Shown one piece after another: positions 57,567 to 64,000 of a stretch of 64,000 nucleotides of DNA. The position numbers were made by a program, and so were the translations under genes. The DNA comes from a virus, in IMG/VR virus record IMGVR_UViG_3300034082_001419, positions 57,495 to 121,494 of that record. One strand, written 5' to 3'. The stretch's first letter is position 1. Every line of letters starts with the position of its first letter. Under the pieces are notes generated by a model. The model worked only from the letters and a program-made list of their open reading frames with translations. It ran no database searches and was not told the DNA's origin.

Positions 57567-57568
57567 TT

Positions 57569-57742
57569 ATGAAAGTAGTTGTATTAGTATTGTTATCCTA
57601 TATCTTATTAGGAGTAACAGATAAGAAAGTGATTATAAAGGATAGAAATGTTAGAGATGAGTCTTTGTACCGCAGTGATAAAGGGAATGAATCTGTTTAT
57701 TTAATTAATGATATAGAAGATGAGTTACCCGGCAGAATATAA
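57569..57742 (+). CDS. Small secreted-type protein (57 aa)
   Basis: Hydrophobic start MKVVVLVLLSYILLGVTDKK (signal peptide or anchor), then a charged tail DRNVRDESLYRSDKGNESVY. Overlaps the next gene by 23 bases. Confidence 0.45.
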   Translation: MKVVVLVLLSYILLGVTDKKVIIKDRNVRDESLYRSDKGNESVYLINDIEDELPGRI

Positions 57743-57902
57743 GTATAGCAAAAAAGTAAGAGTATTTGCCAATGAAGAAGAATTTGAGTACTATGTACAA
57801 GTAAAATTTTTATTCTTCTGGTTTACTGTTAGTGTATATTATGATTATATGTCAGCAGATATACATGCAAGATATTTAGCAACTAAAAGAGGATGGATAT
57901 AA
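57720..57902 (+). CDS. Small hypothetical protein (60 aa)
   Basis: MSYPAEYKYSKKVRVFANEE then YYVQVKFLFFWFTVSVYYDY. Aromatic and hydrophobic middle, possibly membrane-associated. TAATG overlap with the next gene. Confidence 0.45.
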   Translation: MSYPAEYKYSKKVRVFANEEEFEYYVQVKFLFFWFTVSVYYDYMSADIHARYLATKRGWI

Positions 57903-58099
57903 TGACAGCAGTAGAATACTTAGTAGACTTATTAGAAACTCAAAATTTTATAACTACATCACAAATAGTTGTAGCTAAAGAAATAGAAATGCATCAGATT
58001 ATTATGGCTTCAGCATCTGCATATGAAGATATGTTTGGTACTGATGGCACTGTATATGGAGAAAAGTATTATGATAAACTAACACAAGATGACAAATAA
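57902..58099 (+). CDS. Small helical phage protein (65 aa)
   Basis: Start taken at ATG 57902 (overlapping the previous stop TAA); 57893 is an alternative. TAVEYLVDLLETQNFITTSQ then AKEIEMHQIIMASASAYEDM resembles the widespread AVExL...AKxMEKxQ family seen at 53271. Confidence 0.55.
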   Translation: MTAVEYLVDLLETQNFITTSQIVVAKEIEMHQIIMASASAYEDMFGTDGTVYGEKYYDKLTQDDK

Positions 58100-58238
58100 A
58101 GAAGCATTGATGCACTTATGGGAAAGTGTAGATAAAACTAGTATATACCAGTTGAGTTATATTAGGAACCTGGCATTTGAGTTAGGTGAGAAAGAATTGT
58201 ATTTTAAATTCAGAGATTATGAAGATAGTAAAAATTGA
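58089..58238 (+). CDS. Small helical protein (49 aa)
   Basis: MTNKEALMHLWESVDKTSIY then FELGEKELYFKFRDYEDSKN. Overlaps the previous gene by 11 bases and the next by 20. Function unknown. Confidence 0.45.
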   Translation: MTNKEALMHLWESVDKTSIYQLSYIRNLAFELGEKELYFKFRDYEDSKN

Positions 58239-58380
58239 AGAGTTAAAACAAATCATTGAAACTCAAAATACTTTAATAGACTTATTGTATTCTCAAGTAG
58301 TAGATTTGACTATGATGTCTAAGATAGAATTGGGTGATGATGTAATTGAAGAAATAAAAATGTTAAAATCTAAGTTATGA
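58219..58380 (+). CDS. Small coiled-coil protein (53 aa)
   Basis: Start chosen at 58219 (MKIVKIEELKQIIETQNTLI), inside the overlap with the preceding gene. Leu/Ile heptads suggest a coiled coil; ends EEIKMLKSKL. Confidence 0.45.
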   Translation: MKIVKIEELKQIIETQNTLIDLLYSQVVDLTMMSKIELGDDVIEEIKMLKSKL

Positions 58381-58469
58381 AAGAGATATATGAAGAATTT
58401 GGTACCATTGGTGCACCAAGTATTTATGAGATTACATTGTTGATATATAATAATAGCAATCATGATTGA
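58377..58469 (+). CDS. Very small protein (30 aa)
   Basis: MKEIYEEFGTIGAPSIYEIT then LLIYNNSNHD. Coupled by ATGA. Very short; coding is plausible only from tight overlap with both neighbours. Confidence 0.35.
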   Translation: MKEIYEEFGTIGAPSIYEITLLIYNNSNHD

Positions 58470-58533
58470 ATTATTTATAATTGTTATTTTAGCATTATTG
58501 ATAATAGGGTATCAAATGTATTCAAATAAATAA
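58462..58533 (+). CDS. Single-helix membrane peptide (23 aa)
   Basis: MIELFIIVILALLIIGYQMY then SNK. Fifth mini-membrane peptide of the block. Weak evidence beyond composition and overlap. Confidence 0.35.
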   Translation: MIELFIIVILALLIIGYQMYSNK

Positions 58534-58548
58534 TTAAAATTTAAAGCT

Positions 58549-58761
58549 ATGGAAGATCTATATAAACAAGTATTGATGATGAAGTGGGCTAGTAAAAAGG
58601 TAACAAATAAGGCAAGCATGATGAGAAAGAAAAGGCTGATAAGAAAAGTACCTAAAGATAACTCATTGATTATTAAAAAACATAATCATAGGAAGTTACA
58701 CAAGTTAAACATTACAGAAAAAATAAAGATGGGGTTTTATAAGAATCCTGAGTTTGATTAA
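58549..58761 (+). CDS. Basic small protein (70 aa)
   Basis: Lys/Arg-rich (MMRKKRLIRKVPKDNSLIIK then HNHRKLHKLNITEKIKMGF). Possibly nucleic-acid-binding. Precedes the next gene by 20 bases. Confidence 0.45.
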   Translation: MEDLYKQVLMMKWASKKVTNKASMMRKKRLIRKVPKDNSLIIKKHNHRKLHKLNITEKIKMGFYKNPEFD

Positions 58762-58781
58762 ATACTTTGGTCAGTAGATAT

Positions 58782-58973
58782 ATGAAAAAGAGATTTAGAA
58801 TTTTAAAGTCACAGTACTCATATGGTGGGTATTTTGTGCAGACTAAAAATGGATTTTTTAGTTTTTGGAAATATGTAAAAGATTGTGATGGGTTTATCAT
58901 ACTGTTTTCTACAGCTATGGAAGCTGAAGACAAGATTGAGAAACTGTTAGAACAAGATAAAATAGCAAAATGA
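58782..58973 (+). CDS. Small phage protein (63 aa)
   Basis: Start chosen at ATG 58782 (MKKRFRILKSQYSYGGYFVQ); an upstream TTG is possible but weaker. Continues TKNGFFSFWKYVKDCDGFII and a charged helix. The FRILxxxYxYGGYxVQxK pattern recurs in phage proteins. Function unknown. Confidence 0.55.
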   Translation: MKKRFRILKSQYSYGGYFVQTKNGFFSFWKYVKDCDGFIILFSTAMEAEDKIEKLLEQDKIAK

Positions 58974-59227
58974 GAAAAGAAGACTTAGAAGAGACTGAAT
59001 TTGTAAAAGTATTTGTACCTAAAGAACAGTCAGGTAATAAGAATGACTATTACTATTATAGTTATGCAATCAATGCAGATGTAATACTTACATCAAATGA
59101 GAGTGATACAATAAACAACAATACATGGAAAGTATATGAACACTCTTGGGGTGTTGCTATGACAGATATTGATGATGTAATAACTCTTATCAATTTATTT
59201 AAAAAGTGGAGTAAAATACCATTATAA
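58970..59227 (+). CDS. Small hypothetical protein (85 aa)
   Basis: MRKEDLEETEFVKVFVPKEQ then YYYYSYAINADVILTSNESD and NTWKVYEHSWGVAMTDIDDV. Beta-rich. ATGA overlap upstream. Function unknown. Confidence 0.5.
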   Translation: MRKEDLEETEFVKVFVPKEQSGNKNDYYYYSYAINADVILTSNESDTINNNTWKVYEHSWGVAMTDIDDVITLINLFKKWSKIPL

Positions 59228-59252
59228 GTTTAAACCTATAAAATTTAAGATT

Positions 59253-59639
59253 ATGTTCAGTGCAAAGTTTGTGAAAAAAGAGGGGAAATTAACATATAAA
59301 ACTGATAAAGAAAGTTTAGCATATAAAAACTTTATTGATCAGATACAAGAAGGTGAAGAAGTAGATATGTTTTTAAGCATACCTGGTAAAGGAGGTTCTT
59401 ATGCTCAGATCTCAAAAATACACGCATGTGTAAGAGAAATGGCTAAAGAATCAGGATATACTTTTGAAGAAATGAAAAAGTTAGTTAAGAAACAAGCAGG
59501 TTTATGCTATGCTGTAAATGATGAAGGTAAACAGCTTGAGATGTGCAAATCATTTGCTGAGTGTTCAAATGATGAGTTATCTCAAGCTATTCAAGCATGT
59601 ATAGAAATTGGTCTAGAGTATAATATTAATCTAGCGTAG
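59253..59639 (+). CDS. NinB-like recombination protein (128 aa)
   Basis: MFSAKFVKKEGKLTYKTDKE, then SKIHACVREMAKESGYTFEE and MKKLVKKQAGLCYA. The IHAxxREMA...EEMKxxVK pattern fits the NinB/Orf family, which binds single-stranded DNA and aids recombination. Tail-to-tail with a minus-strand gene, overlapping it by 14 bases. Confidence 0.55.
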   Translation: MFSAKFVKKEGKLTYKTDKESLAYKNFIDQIQEGEEVDMFLSIPGKGGSYAQISKIHACVREMAKESGYTFEEMKKLVKKQAGLCYAVNDEGKQLEMCKSFAECSNDELSQAIQACIEIGLEYNINLA

Positions 59640-59946
59640 GTTCAACATAACCTTCATCACCAGGTTCTAGTATTTCTTTTTCATCAAAAAGATTTTGCTC
59701 AACTGATATTCTTTCAATCTCAGAAATCATTAGTGTAACAGTATAGAAAGATTGTTCAACTTGTGACATTTTAGAATAGTCAGCAGCTTGAACAGTTTCA
59801 ACTGATTTATCAGCTTCTTCTTTACCTTGAGCTTGAATTTGATTGAATAAGTAAAAAAGTGTATTCTTCAACATGAAGTAATATGCTTTGTTTACTTGGA
59901 CACTTAATAAAGCATCATCCTTTAGTTCTTTTACCTTAACAGCCAT
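59626..59946 (-). CDS. Isolated minus-strand phage protein (106 aa)
   Basis: MAVKVKELKDDALLSVQVNK opening, then QSFYTVTLMISEIERISVEQ and NLFDEKEILEPGDEGYVEPT. I recall similar uncharacterised proteins with the DEKEVLEPGD end in Bacteroidota phages. It is the only minus-strand gene in the plus-strand block and overlaps its convergent neighbour by 14 bases. Function unknown. Confidence 0.7.
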   Translation of the reverse strand: MAVKVKELKDDALLSVQVNKAYYFMLKNTLFYLFNQIQAQGKEEADKSVETVQAADYSKMSQVEQSFYTVTLMISEIERISVEQNLFDEKEILEPGDEGYVEPTLD

Positions 59947-59966
59947 AATGTATAATTAAAATTAAT

Positions 59967-60695
59967 ATGACAACAAATATAGATATTAATGATATAAAAG
60001 AAAAATTAAATGCAAAACTTATTGATTCAGGATGGGCAAGAGTGCTCAGAGGATTTATATATAGTACTGAATTTGATAATATTTTATTGAAACTGATTAA
60101 AGACTCACAAGAAGATAGAAGATTTACACCATTTATGAAATACTTGTTTAGAGCATTTGAGGAAACACCTTATACTGATCTCAAAGTAGTTATTGTTGGA
60201 CAAGATCCATATCCGGGAATTGAGCAAGCTGATGGGATAGCATTCTCATGTAGTTTTGAAAAGAAAGCATTACCAAGTCTTAGGTTTATACTTGATGCAG
60301 TAAACAGAACTGTTTATAAAGATGAGTATTACTCTGGTTCATTAGTATCAACGGATATTGATCTGAAAAGATGGAGTAATCAGGGTATACTTATGATTAA
60401 TAGTGCTCTTACATGTACAATAGGGAAACCGGGATCACATTCAGAGTTATGGAAACCTATGATGGCTTATTTATTAGACTATCTTAATTCATATAATCCT
60501 GGATTAATCTATGTATTCATGGGTAAGAAAGCACAAGAAGATTCAGTACATATTAACAACAACTGTTATAAATTCTTTGTATCTCATCCTGCATCAGCTG
60601 CATATTCTCACTTAAAAGAATGGGATTGTCAAGATGTTTTCCACAAGGTAGCTGATCTTACAAAAAAGAATTATAACTTTGATATAAAATGGTAA
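59967..60695 (+). CDS. ung: Uracil-DNA glycosylase, family 1
   Basis: 242 aa. VVIVGQDPYPGIEQADGIAF is the catalytic motif (Asp in GQDPYP). LINSALTCTIGKPGSHSELW corresponds to the pocket region, and the minor-groove motif appears as SHPASAAYS instead of the usual HPSPLS. It removes uracil from DNA. crAss-like phages commonly carry a UDG; with ThyA it suggests thymine-containing phage DNA kept free of dU. Confidence 0.93.
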   Translation: MTTNIDINDIKEKLNAKLIDSGWARVLRGFIYSTEFDNILLKLIKDSQEDRRFTPFMKYLFRAFEETPYTDLKVVIVGQDPYPGIEQADGIAFSCSFEKKALPSLRFILDAVNRTVYKDEYYSGSLVSTDIDLKRWSNQGILMINSALTCTIGKPGSHSELWKPMMAYLLDYLNSYNPGLIYVFMGKKAQEDSVHINNNCYKFFVSHPASAAYSHLKEWDCQDVFHKVADLTKKNYNFDIKW

Positions 60696-60696
60696 T

Positions 60697-61287
60697 ATGG
60701 ATGAGATATTCAATCTATTAATTAAGAATAACCTGAGTCCAAATCAGTTGTATATACTTTATTGTATTAAACATAAGATCAAAACTAATGATTTTGTCAA
60801 TGATACATTAGAAGTAAAACGCTTACAATCAACTAGTTGGTTGGGAGCTGATTTAACACTTGAAGGTAAGTCAATAATTCTATTACAAGACTTAGACTCA
60901 TTCTTCAAGACAAGTAAAAAGAAAACAAGTACCAGTGTAATGGGGGAAAACTTTATGGAAAATATTGAAACATATTTAGATATTTTTCCTAAATTTAAAC
61001 TCCCAAGTGGTAAATATGCTAGGTCAGATAAGAAGAATCTTGAGAATAATTTCAAGTGGTTCTTTGAATCACACAGTTACTCATGGGATACCATACTTGA
61101 TGCTACAAGAAAGTATGTTGATGAATATGAAGTAAATGGATTTAAGTATATGAGAACATCACAATATTTTATTAGAAAGCAAGGCTCAGATAAAACATAT
61201 GACTCTGAGTTAGCAAACTATTGTGATATGTTATTAAACGGTGGAGAAGACCCAACACAAACACATTTTAAAGAAAGAGTTGTATAA
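60697..61287 (+). CDS. Helicase-adjacent hypothetical protein (196 aa)
   Basis: All-helical. MDEIFNLLIKNNLSPNQLYI with a helix-turn-helix-like start (LSPNQLYILYCIKHKIK), then KKNLENNFKWFFESHSYSWD and TRKYVDEYEVNGFKYMRTSQ. It lies one gene before DnaB. A helicase loader or replication-initiation role is an inference from synteny only. Confidence 0.55.
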   Translation: MDEIFNLLIKNNLSPNQLYILYCIKHKIKTNDFVNDTLEVKRLQSTSWLGADLTLEGKSIILLQDLDSFFKTSKKKTSTSVMGENFMENIETYLDIFPKFKLPSGKYARSDKKNLENNFKWFFESHSYSWDTILDATRKYVDEYEVNGFKYMRTSQYFIRKQGSDKTYDSELANYCDMLLNGGEDPTQTHFKERVV

Positions 61288-61463
61288 TGCGTAAATTGTC
61301 CAGAGTATCACTATTGCTTTGTGCAGTAGTGGGAACTCTGTTTGGCTATGCGGTAACTAATGCTTTTATTATTGAGATTAGTGTAATTAATTTTATAGTA
61401 GTTGAGGTAATCATTAGCATTATGCATGCAAGTTTTAACAGAGTTAAAGTAAAAGTTATTTAA
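61287..61463 (+). CDS. Small membrane protein (58 aa)
   Basis: Two hydrophobic stretches (VSLLLCAVVGTLFGYAV and IIEISVINFIVVEVIISIMH) flanked by Arg/Lys. TAATG overlap with the previous gene. Function unknown; it lies directly upstream of DnaB. Confidence 0.5.
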   Translation: MRKLSRVSLLLCAVVGTLFGYAVTNAFIIEISVINFIVVEVIISIMHASFNRVKVKVI

Positions 61464-61475
61464 TATTTGCATGAG

Positions 61476-63311
61476 ATGTTGAAAAAAGCAGAAACACCAA
61501 CAAAGTGGAATAGTCAGAAAGAAGGTTTTCAGGAATCATTACATTATTTAAAAGGTAGAATGGCAGGTGAGATTAAAAGTCTTAGAACTCCATGGCCTAA
61601 ATTTAATGATGCAATGACAGATGGTATTGAATGGAATACAATGACTGTAATTGGTGGAAGACCTGCTTGTTTATCTGGTGATTCACTAATGTATATTGCA
61701 AGAAAAGGTCCAAAAGGATCTGGCAGATGGTATAGTCTAAAAGATATATACTATAAATTTAATGGTTTAAGACATACAGATATGTCATCTAGAGATAGAG
61801 GTTGGAATAATACTATTACAACTAATACTCAATGTTATAAATATGATGAAAACTTAACAGGTTTAAATCAAATTGAAGCAGTGTATGAATCTGGGATTAA
61901 ACCTGTTTATTTAGTAACAACTGAAACAGGCAAAACAATAAAAACAACTTTAGATCATAGATTTTTAGTTGACTTTTGTGATGATTTTAAAGAATTAAAA
62001 GAGTTAAGCATAGGTGATTTTATTGTATGTAAAGCTGAACCAAAGAAAAAAGATAAAGCTGAAAAAATAACTCACAAAAGAGTTCATATAATAAAAAAAA
62101 TGGCTTATTATCCTTCAGCAAAAGTTAAAATAACAGGTAAATATACATATCATAGAATTTCTGAAGCAAGAGCTGTATATGATGCTAACCTTAATGATTT
62201 AGAATTAACTGAATTTCTTGATAAAGTAAATGCACCAAACAATTTTGTATTTTCTGATATGACAATGGAAATACATCATATGGATCAAAATCCTTTAAAC
62301 AATGATATAAGTAATTTACAATTATTATCAGTTAAAGAGCACCATGCTTTACATAATGATAGATCTAGACTTGGTTTAAACCATGTGCAAAAAGAAAAAA
62401 TTGTATCTATTAATTACATAGGGGATGAAATGACTTATGATGTATCAATGAAAGATCCATATAATAATTTTATTGCAAATGGTTTTGTTGTTCATAATTC
62501 AGGTAAAACTTTAATAGTAGAACAAATAGTGAGAGAGTCATTTCTTTTAAATCCAGCTGAAGACTTTAGAGTATTACAGTTTCAGTTTGAGATGTTAGCT
62601 AGATCTTCTGCAATTAGAGAGTACTCAAGTATAATTGGTAAGTCATATAAGTATTTATGTAGTGCTGATGGACAATTGAGTCCTGAAGATTTACAAAAGT
62701 GTTATAACTATGCCAAAGAAAAAGTAAAGTATCCTATTGATATTGTTGAGAAACCATGTACTGTAGATGAGTTCATTAGAACTATTCAAGAATATATGGC
62801 TTATTATTCTACCGTTGATGATAACGGTGTAAGACATTTTAAGAAAACATTGATATCATTAGACCACTCTTTGCTTGTAAAAAAAGCACAAACAGAAAAA
62901 GATAAGAATGAGACACTAAATAATCTTGGTGAGGCATTAACATCATTGAAAAGGATATACCCTATAGCATTTATAATATTAAGTCAGTTAAATAGAAATA
63001 TTGATAATCCTGAAAGATCAGAAGATGGCAAGTATGGTAATTATGTATTAGAATCAGATATATTTGGTGCTGATGCGTTATTACAACATGCTGATACCGT
63101 AATAGGTATTAATAGACCAGCAAAACAAAAGATCAGATTCTATGGCCCTGATAGATTTATAATTGAGAATGATAGAGTAATGGTATTACACTTTTTAAAA
63201 TGTAGAAATGGTGATACAAGATTAAGCTTCTTTAAAGCAGAGTTTGAAAAGATGAGTATTGCAGAGATGAATACTCCTGCTCAACAAGAAAAAAGAATAG
63301 GAACCAAATAA
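61476..63311 (+). CDS. dnaB: DnaB-type replicative helicase precursor with intein
   Basis: 611 aa precursor. I chose the ATG at 61476 (MLKKAETPTKWNSQ). The extein (about 334 aa after splicing) starts with WPKFNDAMTDGIEWNTM and has the RecA-fold core without the usual DnaB N-terminal domain. Joining the exteins gives GGRPASGKTL, an intact Walker A. Later motifs: LISLDHSLLVKK (Walker B), FIILSQLNRNI (Gln switch) and ADTVIGINRP. It unwinds DNA at the phage fork. Confidence 0.88.
   Translation: MLKKAETPTKWNSQKEGFQESLHYLKGRMAGEIKSLRTPWPKFNDAMTDGIEWNTMTVIGGRPACLSGDSLMYIARKGPKGSGRWYSLKDIYYKFNGLRHTDMSSRDRGWNNTITTNTQCYKYDENLTGLNQIEAVYESGIKPVYLVTTETGKTIKTTLDHRFLVDFCDDFKELKELSIGDFIVCKAEPKKKDKAEKITHKRVHIIKKMAYYPSAKVKITGKYTYHRISEARAVYDANLNDLELTEFLDKVNAPNNFVFSDMTMEIHHMDQNPLNNDISNLQLLSVKEHHALHNDRSRLGLNHVQKEKIVSINYIGDEMTYDVSMKDPYNNFIANGFVVHNSGKTLIVEQIVRESFLLNPAEDFRVLQFQFEMLARSSAIREYSSIIGKSYKYLCSADGQLSPEDLQKCYNYAKEKVKYPIDIVEKPCTVDEFIRTIQEYMAYYSTVDDNGVRHFKKTLISLDHSLLVKKAQTEKDKNETLNNLGEALTSLKRIYPIAFIILSQLNRNIDNPERSEDGKYGNYVLESDIFGADALLQHADTVIGINRPAKQKIRFYGPDRFIIENDRVMVLHFLKCRNGDTRLSFFKAEFEKMSIAEMNTPAQQEKRIGTK
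61668..62498 (+). mobile_element. Intein with HNH endonuclease in DnaB Walker A
   Basis: 277 residues from Cys1 (CLSGDSLMYI) to His-Asn (FVVHN), with Ser as the +1 residue. Block B is TTLDHRF (TxxH). The central part carries an HNH-type endonuclease (MEIHHMDQNPLNNDISNLQL, then EHHALHN). All residues needed for splicing (Cys1, TxxH, His-Asn, Ser+1) are present, so it is probably active and mobile. Confidence 0.9.
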
Positions 63312-63318
63312 TTAATAT

Positions 63319-63894
63319 ATGGCATTAACAACAAAAGACGGTGGTAATCAAACCAGTGGATTTAACAGAAAAGAAAAGACTGAGGAGTTGGTGAAGTATC
63401 ACCAAAAGGTTTTTGATGCATTAGATATTTCTAATCCATTATTTATACCTAAATGTGCTTATAGACCTTATGGTAAAGATGAATTACACATGGGGTTCTT
63501 TAAGAGTGAATTAAGTAGAGATCAAGATATATATACTGAGTTTACCAGTATTGCACTTGATCCAGAAGATCCAACAAGAACTTTGTATAAATGGAAACAT
63601 AATCCATTTTATGATGAGGAATATGAAACTACAGATCCTAATGCACAAGGACATGTAAGATATCTTATTCCTGTATCAGAACTGATAAAAATAAAGGCTG
63701 AACCTAAAAAGACTGAAACTAAAAAGACTGAAATTGATACTGAAGAAGTAAATGGGTTATTTCCTGATTTTGATGATATAATGGACTCAGATTTAGATGC
63801 TCCTCTAAGCAGTTTAACTGTAAGAGATCTAGCTGCTATATTATTACAGAAACCAGTGAGTAACAAGAAATGGTTAAATGATTTAATAAAGTAA
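63319..63894 (+). CDS. Hypothetical phage protein (191 aa)
   Basis: MALTTKDGGNQTSGFNRKEK then KCAYRPYGKDELHMGFFKSE, charged middle, and C-terminal SSLTVRDLAAILLQKPVSNK. A short repeat KKTETKKTE marks a linker near residue 135. The C-terminal ~30 residues look like a protein-interaction helix. Between DnaB and a P-loop ATPase, so a replication accessory is plausible. Confidence 0.5.
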   Translation: MALTTKDGGNQTSGFNRKEKTEELVKYHQKVFDALDISNPLFIPKCAYRPYGKDELHMGFFKSELSRDQDIYTEFTSIALDPEDPTRTLYKWKHNPFYDEEYETTDPNAQGHVRYLIPVSELIKIKAEPKKTETKKTEIDTEEVNGLFPDFDDIMDSDLDAPLSSLTVRDLAAILLQKPVSNKKWLNDLIK

Positions 63895-63897
63895 AAA

Positions 63898-64000
63898 ATG
63901 GAAGGATTGGTATTGCCCACTAAGAAAGTGAGCGCAACAAGAGTTAATCCAAAAAGATTGTTAATTTACTCTAAGCCAAAGACAGGTAAAACTACCGCTT
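63898..64000 (+). CDS. P-loop ATPase, N-terminal part, cut by window edge
   Basis: MEGLVLPTKKVSATRVNPKR then LLIYSKPKTGKTTA: a Walker A loop (KPKTGKTT) 26 residues from the start, the layout of Sak4/RecA-like or AAA ATPases that phages use in recombination or replication. Only 34 codons are inside the window. Confidence 0.6.
   Translation, partial: MEGLVLPTKKVSATRVNPKRLLIYSKPKTGKTTA

Noticed and set aside
1-64000. CRISPR array, insertion sequence or integrase
   Set aside because: No regularly spaced 25-40-base repeats with unique spacers, no transposase or recombinase motifs. The repeated DNA in fibre genes codes for protein repeats.
1-64000. Alternative genetic code (TAG read as Gln) as in some crAss-like phages
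   Set aside because: Genes here stop normally at TAG, TGA and TAA (for example TAG at 56260 and 56399), and large conserved genes contain no in-frame TAG.

Overview
This window looks like about two thirds of the genome of a large, AT-rich, tailed double-stranded DNA phage of Bacteroidota, most likely a crAss-like (Crassvirales-type) podovirus or a close relative. The evidence is a minus-strand block in the order PD-(D/E)XK nuclease, putative small terminase, TerL, a very long portal protein (917 aa), scaffold and major capsid protein. A HU/IHF-like protein lies beside the terminase. ThyA, a family 1 uracil-DNA glycosylase and a DnaB-type helicase are also present, Shine-Dalgarno sequences are weak or absent, and some candidate promoters match the Bacteroidota -7 box TAnnTTTG. 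Stop codons TAA, TAG and TGA are all used normally. No integrase or bacterial chromosome gene is seen.

Layout. 1-22.2 kb, minus strand: virion morphogenesis. Reading in the direction of transcription (right to left) it holds early-packaging genes (HU/IHF-like, nuclease), terminase, portal, scaffold, capsid, a set of small Lys/Gly-rich proteins that may be packaged, a connector candidate, a second abundant virion protein, and Cys-rich repeat and fibre proteins that run off the left edge. 22.3-24.3 kb: lysis cassette (M15 peptidase, permuted papain-like hydrolase, two holin-like membrane proteins). 24.3-38.7 kb: a long tail-fibre or adhesin region built from shuffled modules (YadA-type head repeats, beta-helix repeats, shared N- and C-terminal caps). 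39-41.6 kb: a lipoprotein, a DUF3310 protein, ThyA and small genes.

41.6-43.8 kb is the divergence zone. It holds a long inverted repeat, GC-rich patches, twin candidate small RNA genes (the second lies at 38.8 kb), five copies of a conserved box (TATCCAACTCATAACT) in front of early plus-strand genes, and a 740-base non-coding stretch with direct repeats and an inverted pair of DnaA-box-like 9-mers. From 43.8 kb to the right edge the plus strand carries dozens of tightly packed, often ATGA-overlapping small genes of unknown function. They are interrupted by a structured RNA region and an aberrant class II tRNA-like sequence (45.7-46.1 kb), then by HNH, ParB-like, GIY-YIG and SF2 helicase genes. 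The right end carries replication and recombination genes (NinB-like, UDG, intein-containing DnaB, P-loop ATPase).

The most notable points are these. (1) A GIY-YIG endonuclease gene has split a helicase gene exactly at its Walker A codons, and a diverged second copy of the helicase N-terminus restores the reading frame behind it. (2) An HNH intein sits in the Walker A of the DnaB-type helicase. (3) There are two distinct repeated promoter-like motifs, one before late minus-strand genes and one before early plus-strand genes. (4) Two small-RNA-like units share architecture. Most functions given for virion genes rest on gene order and composition rather than on visible catalytic motifs.
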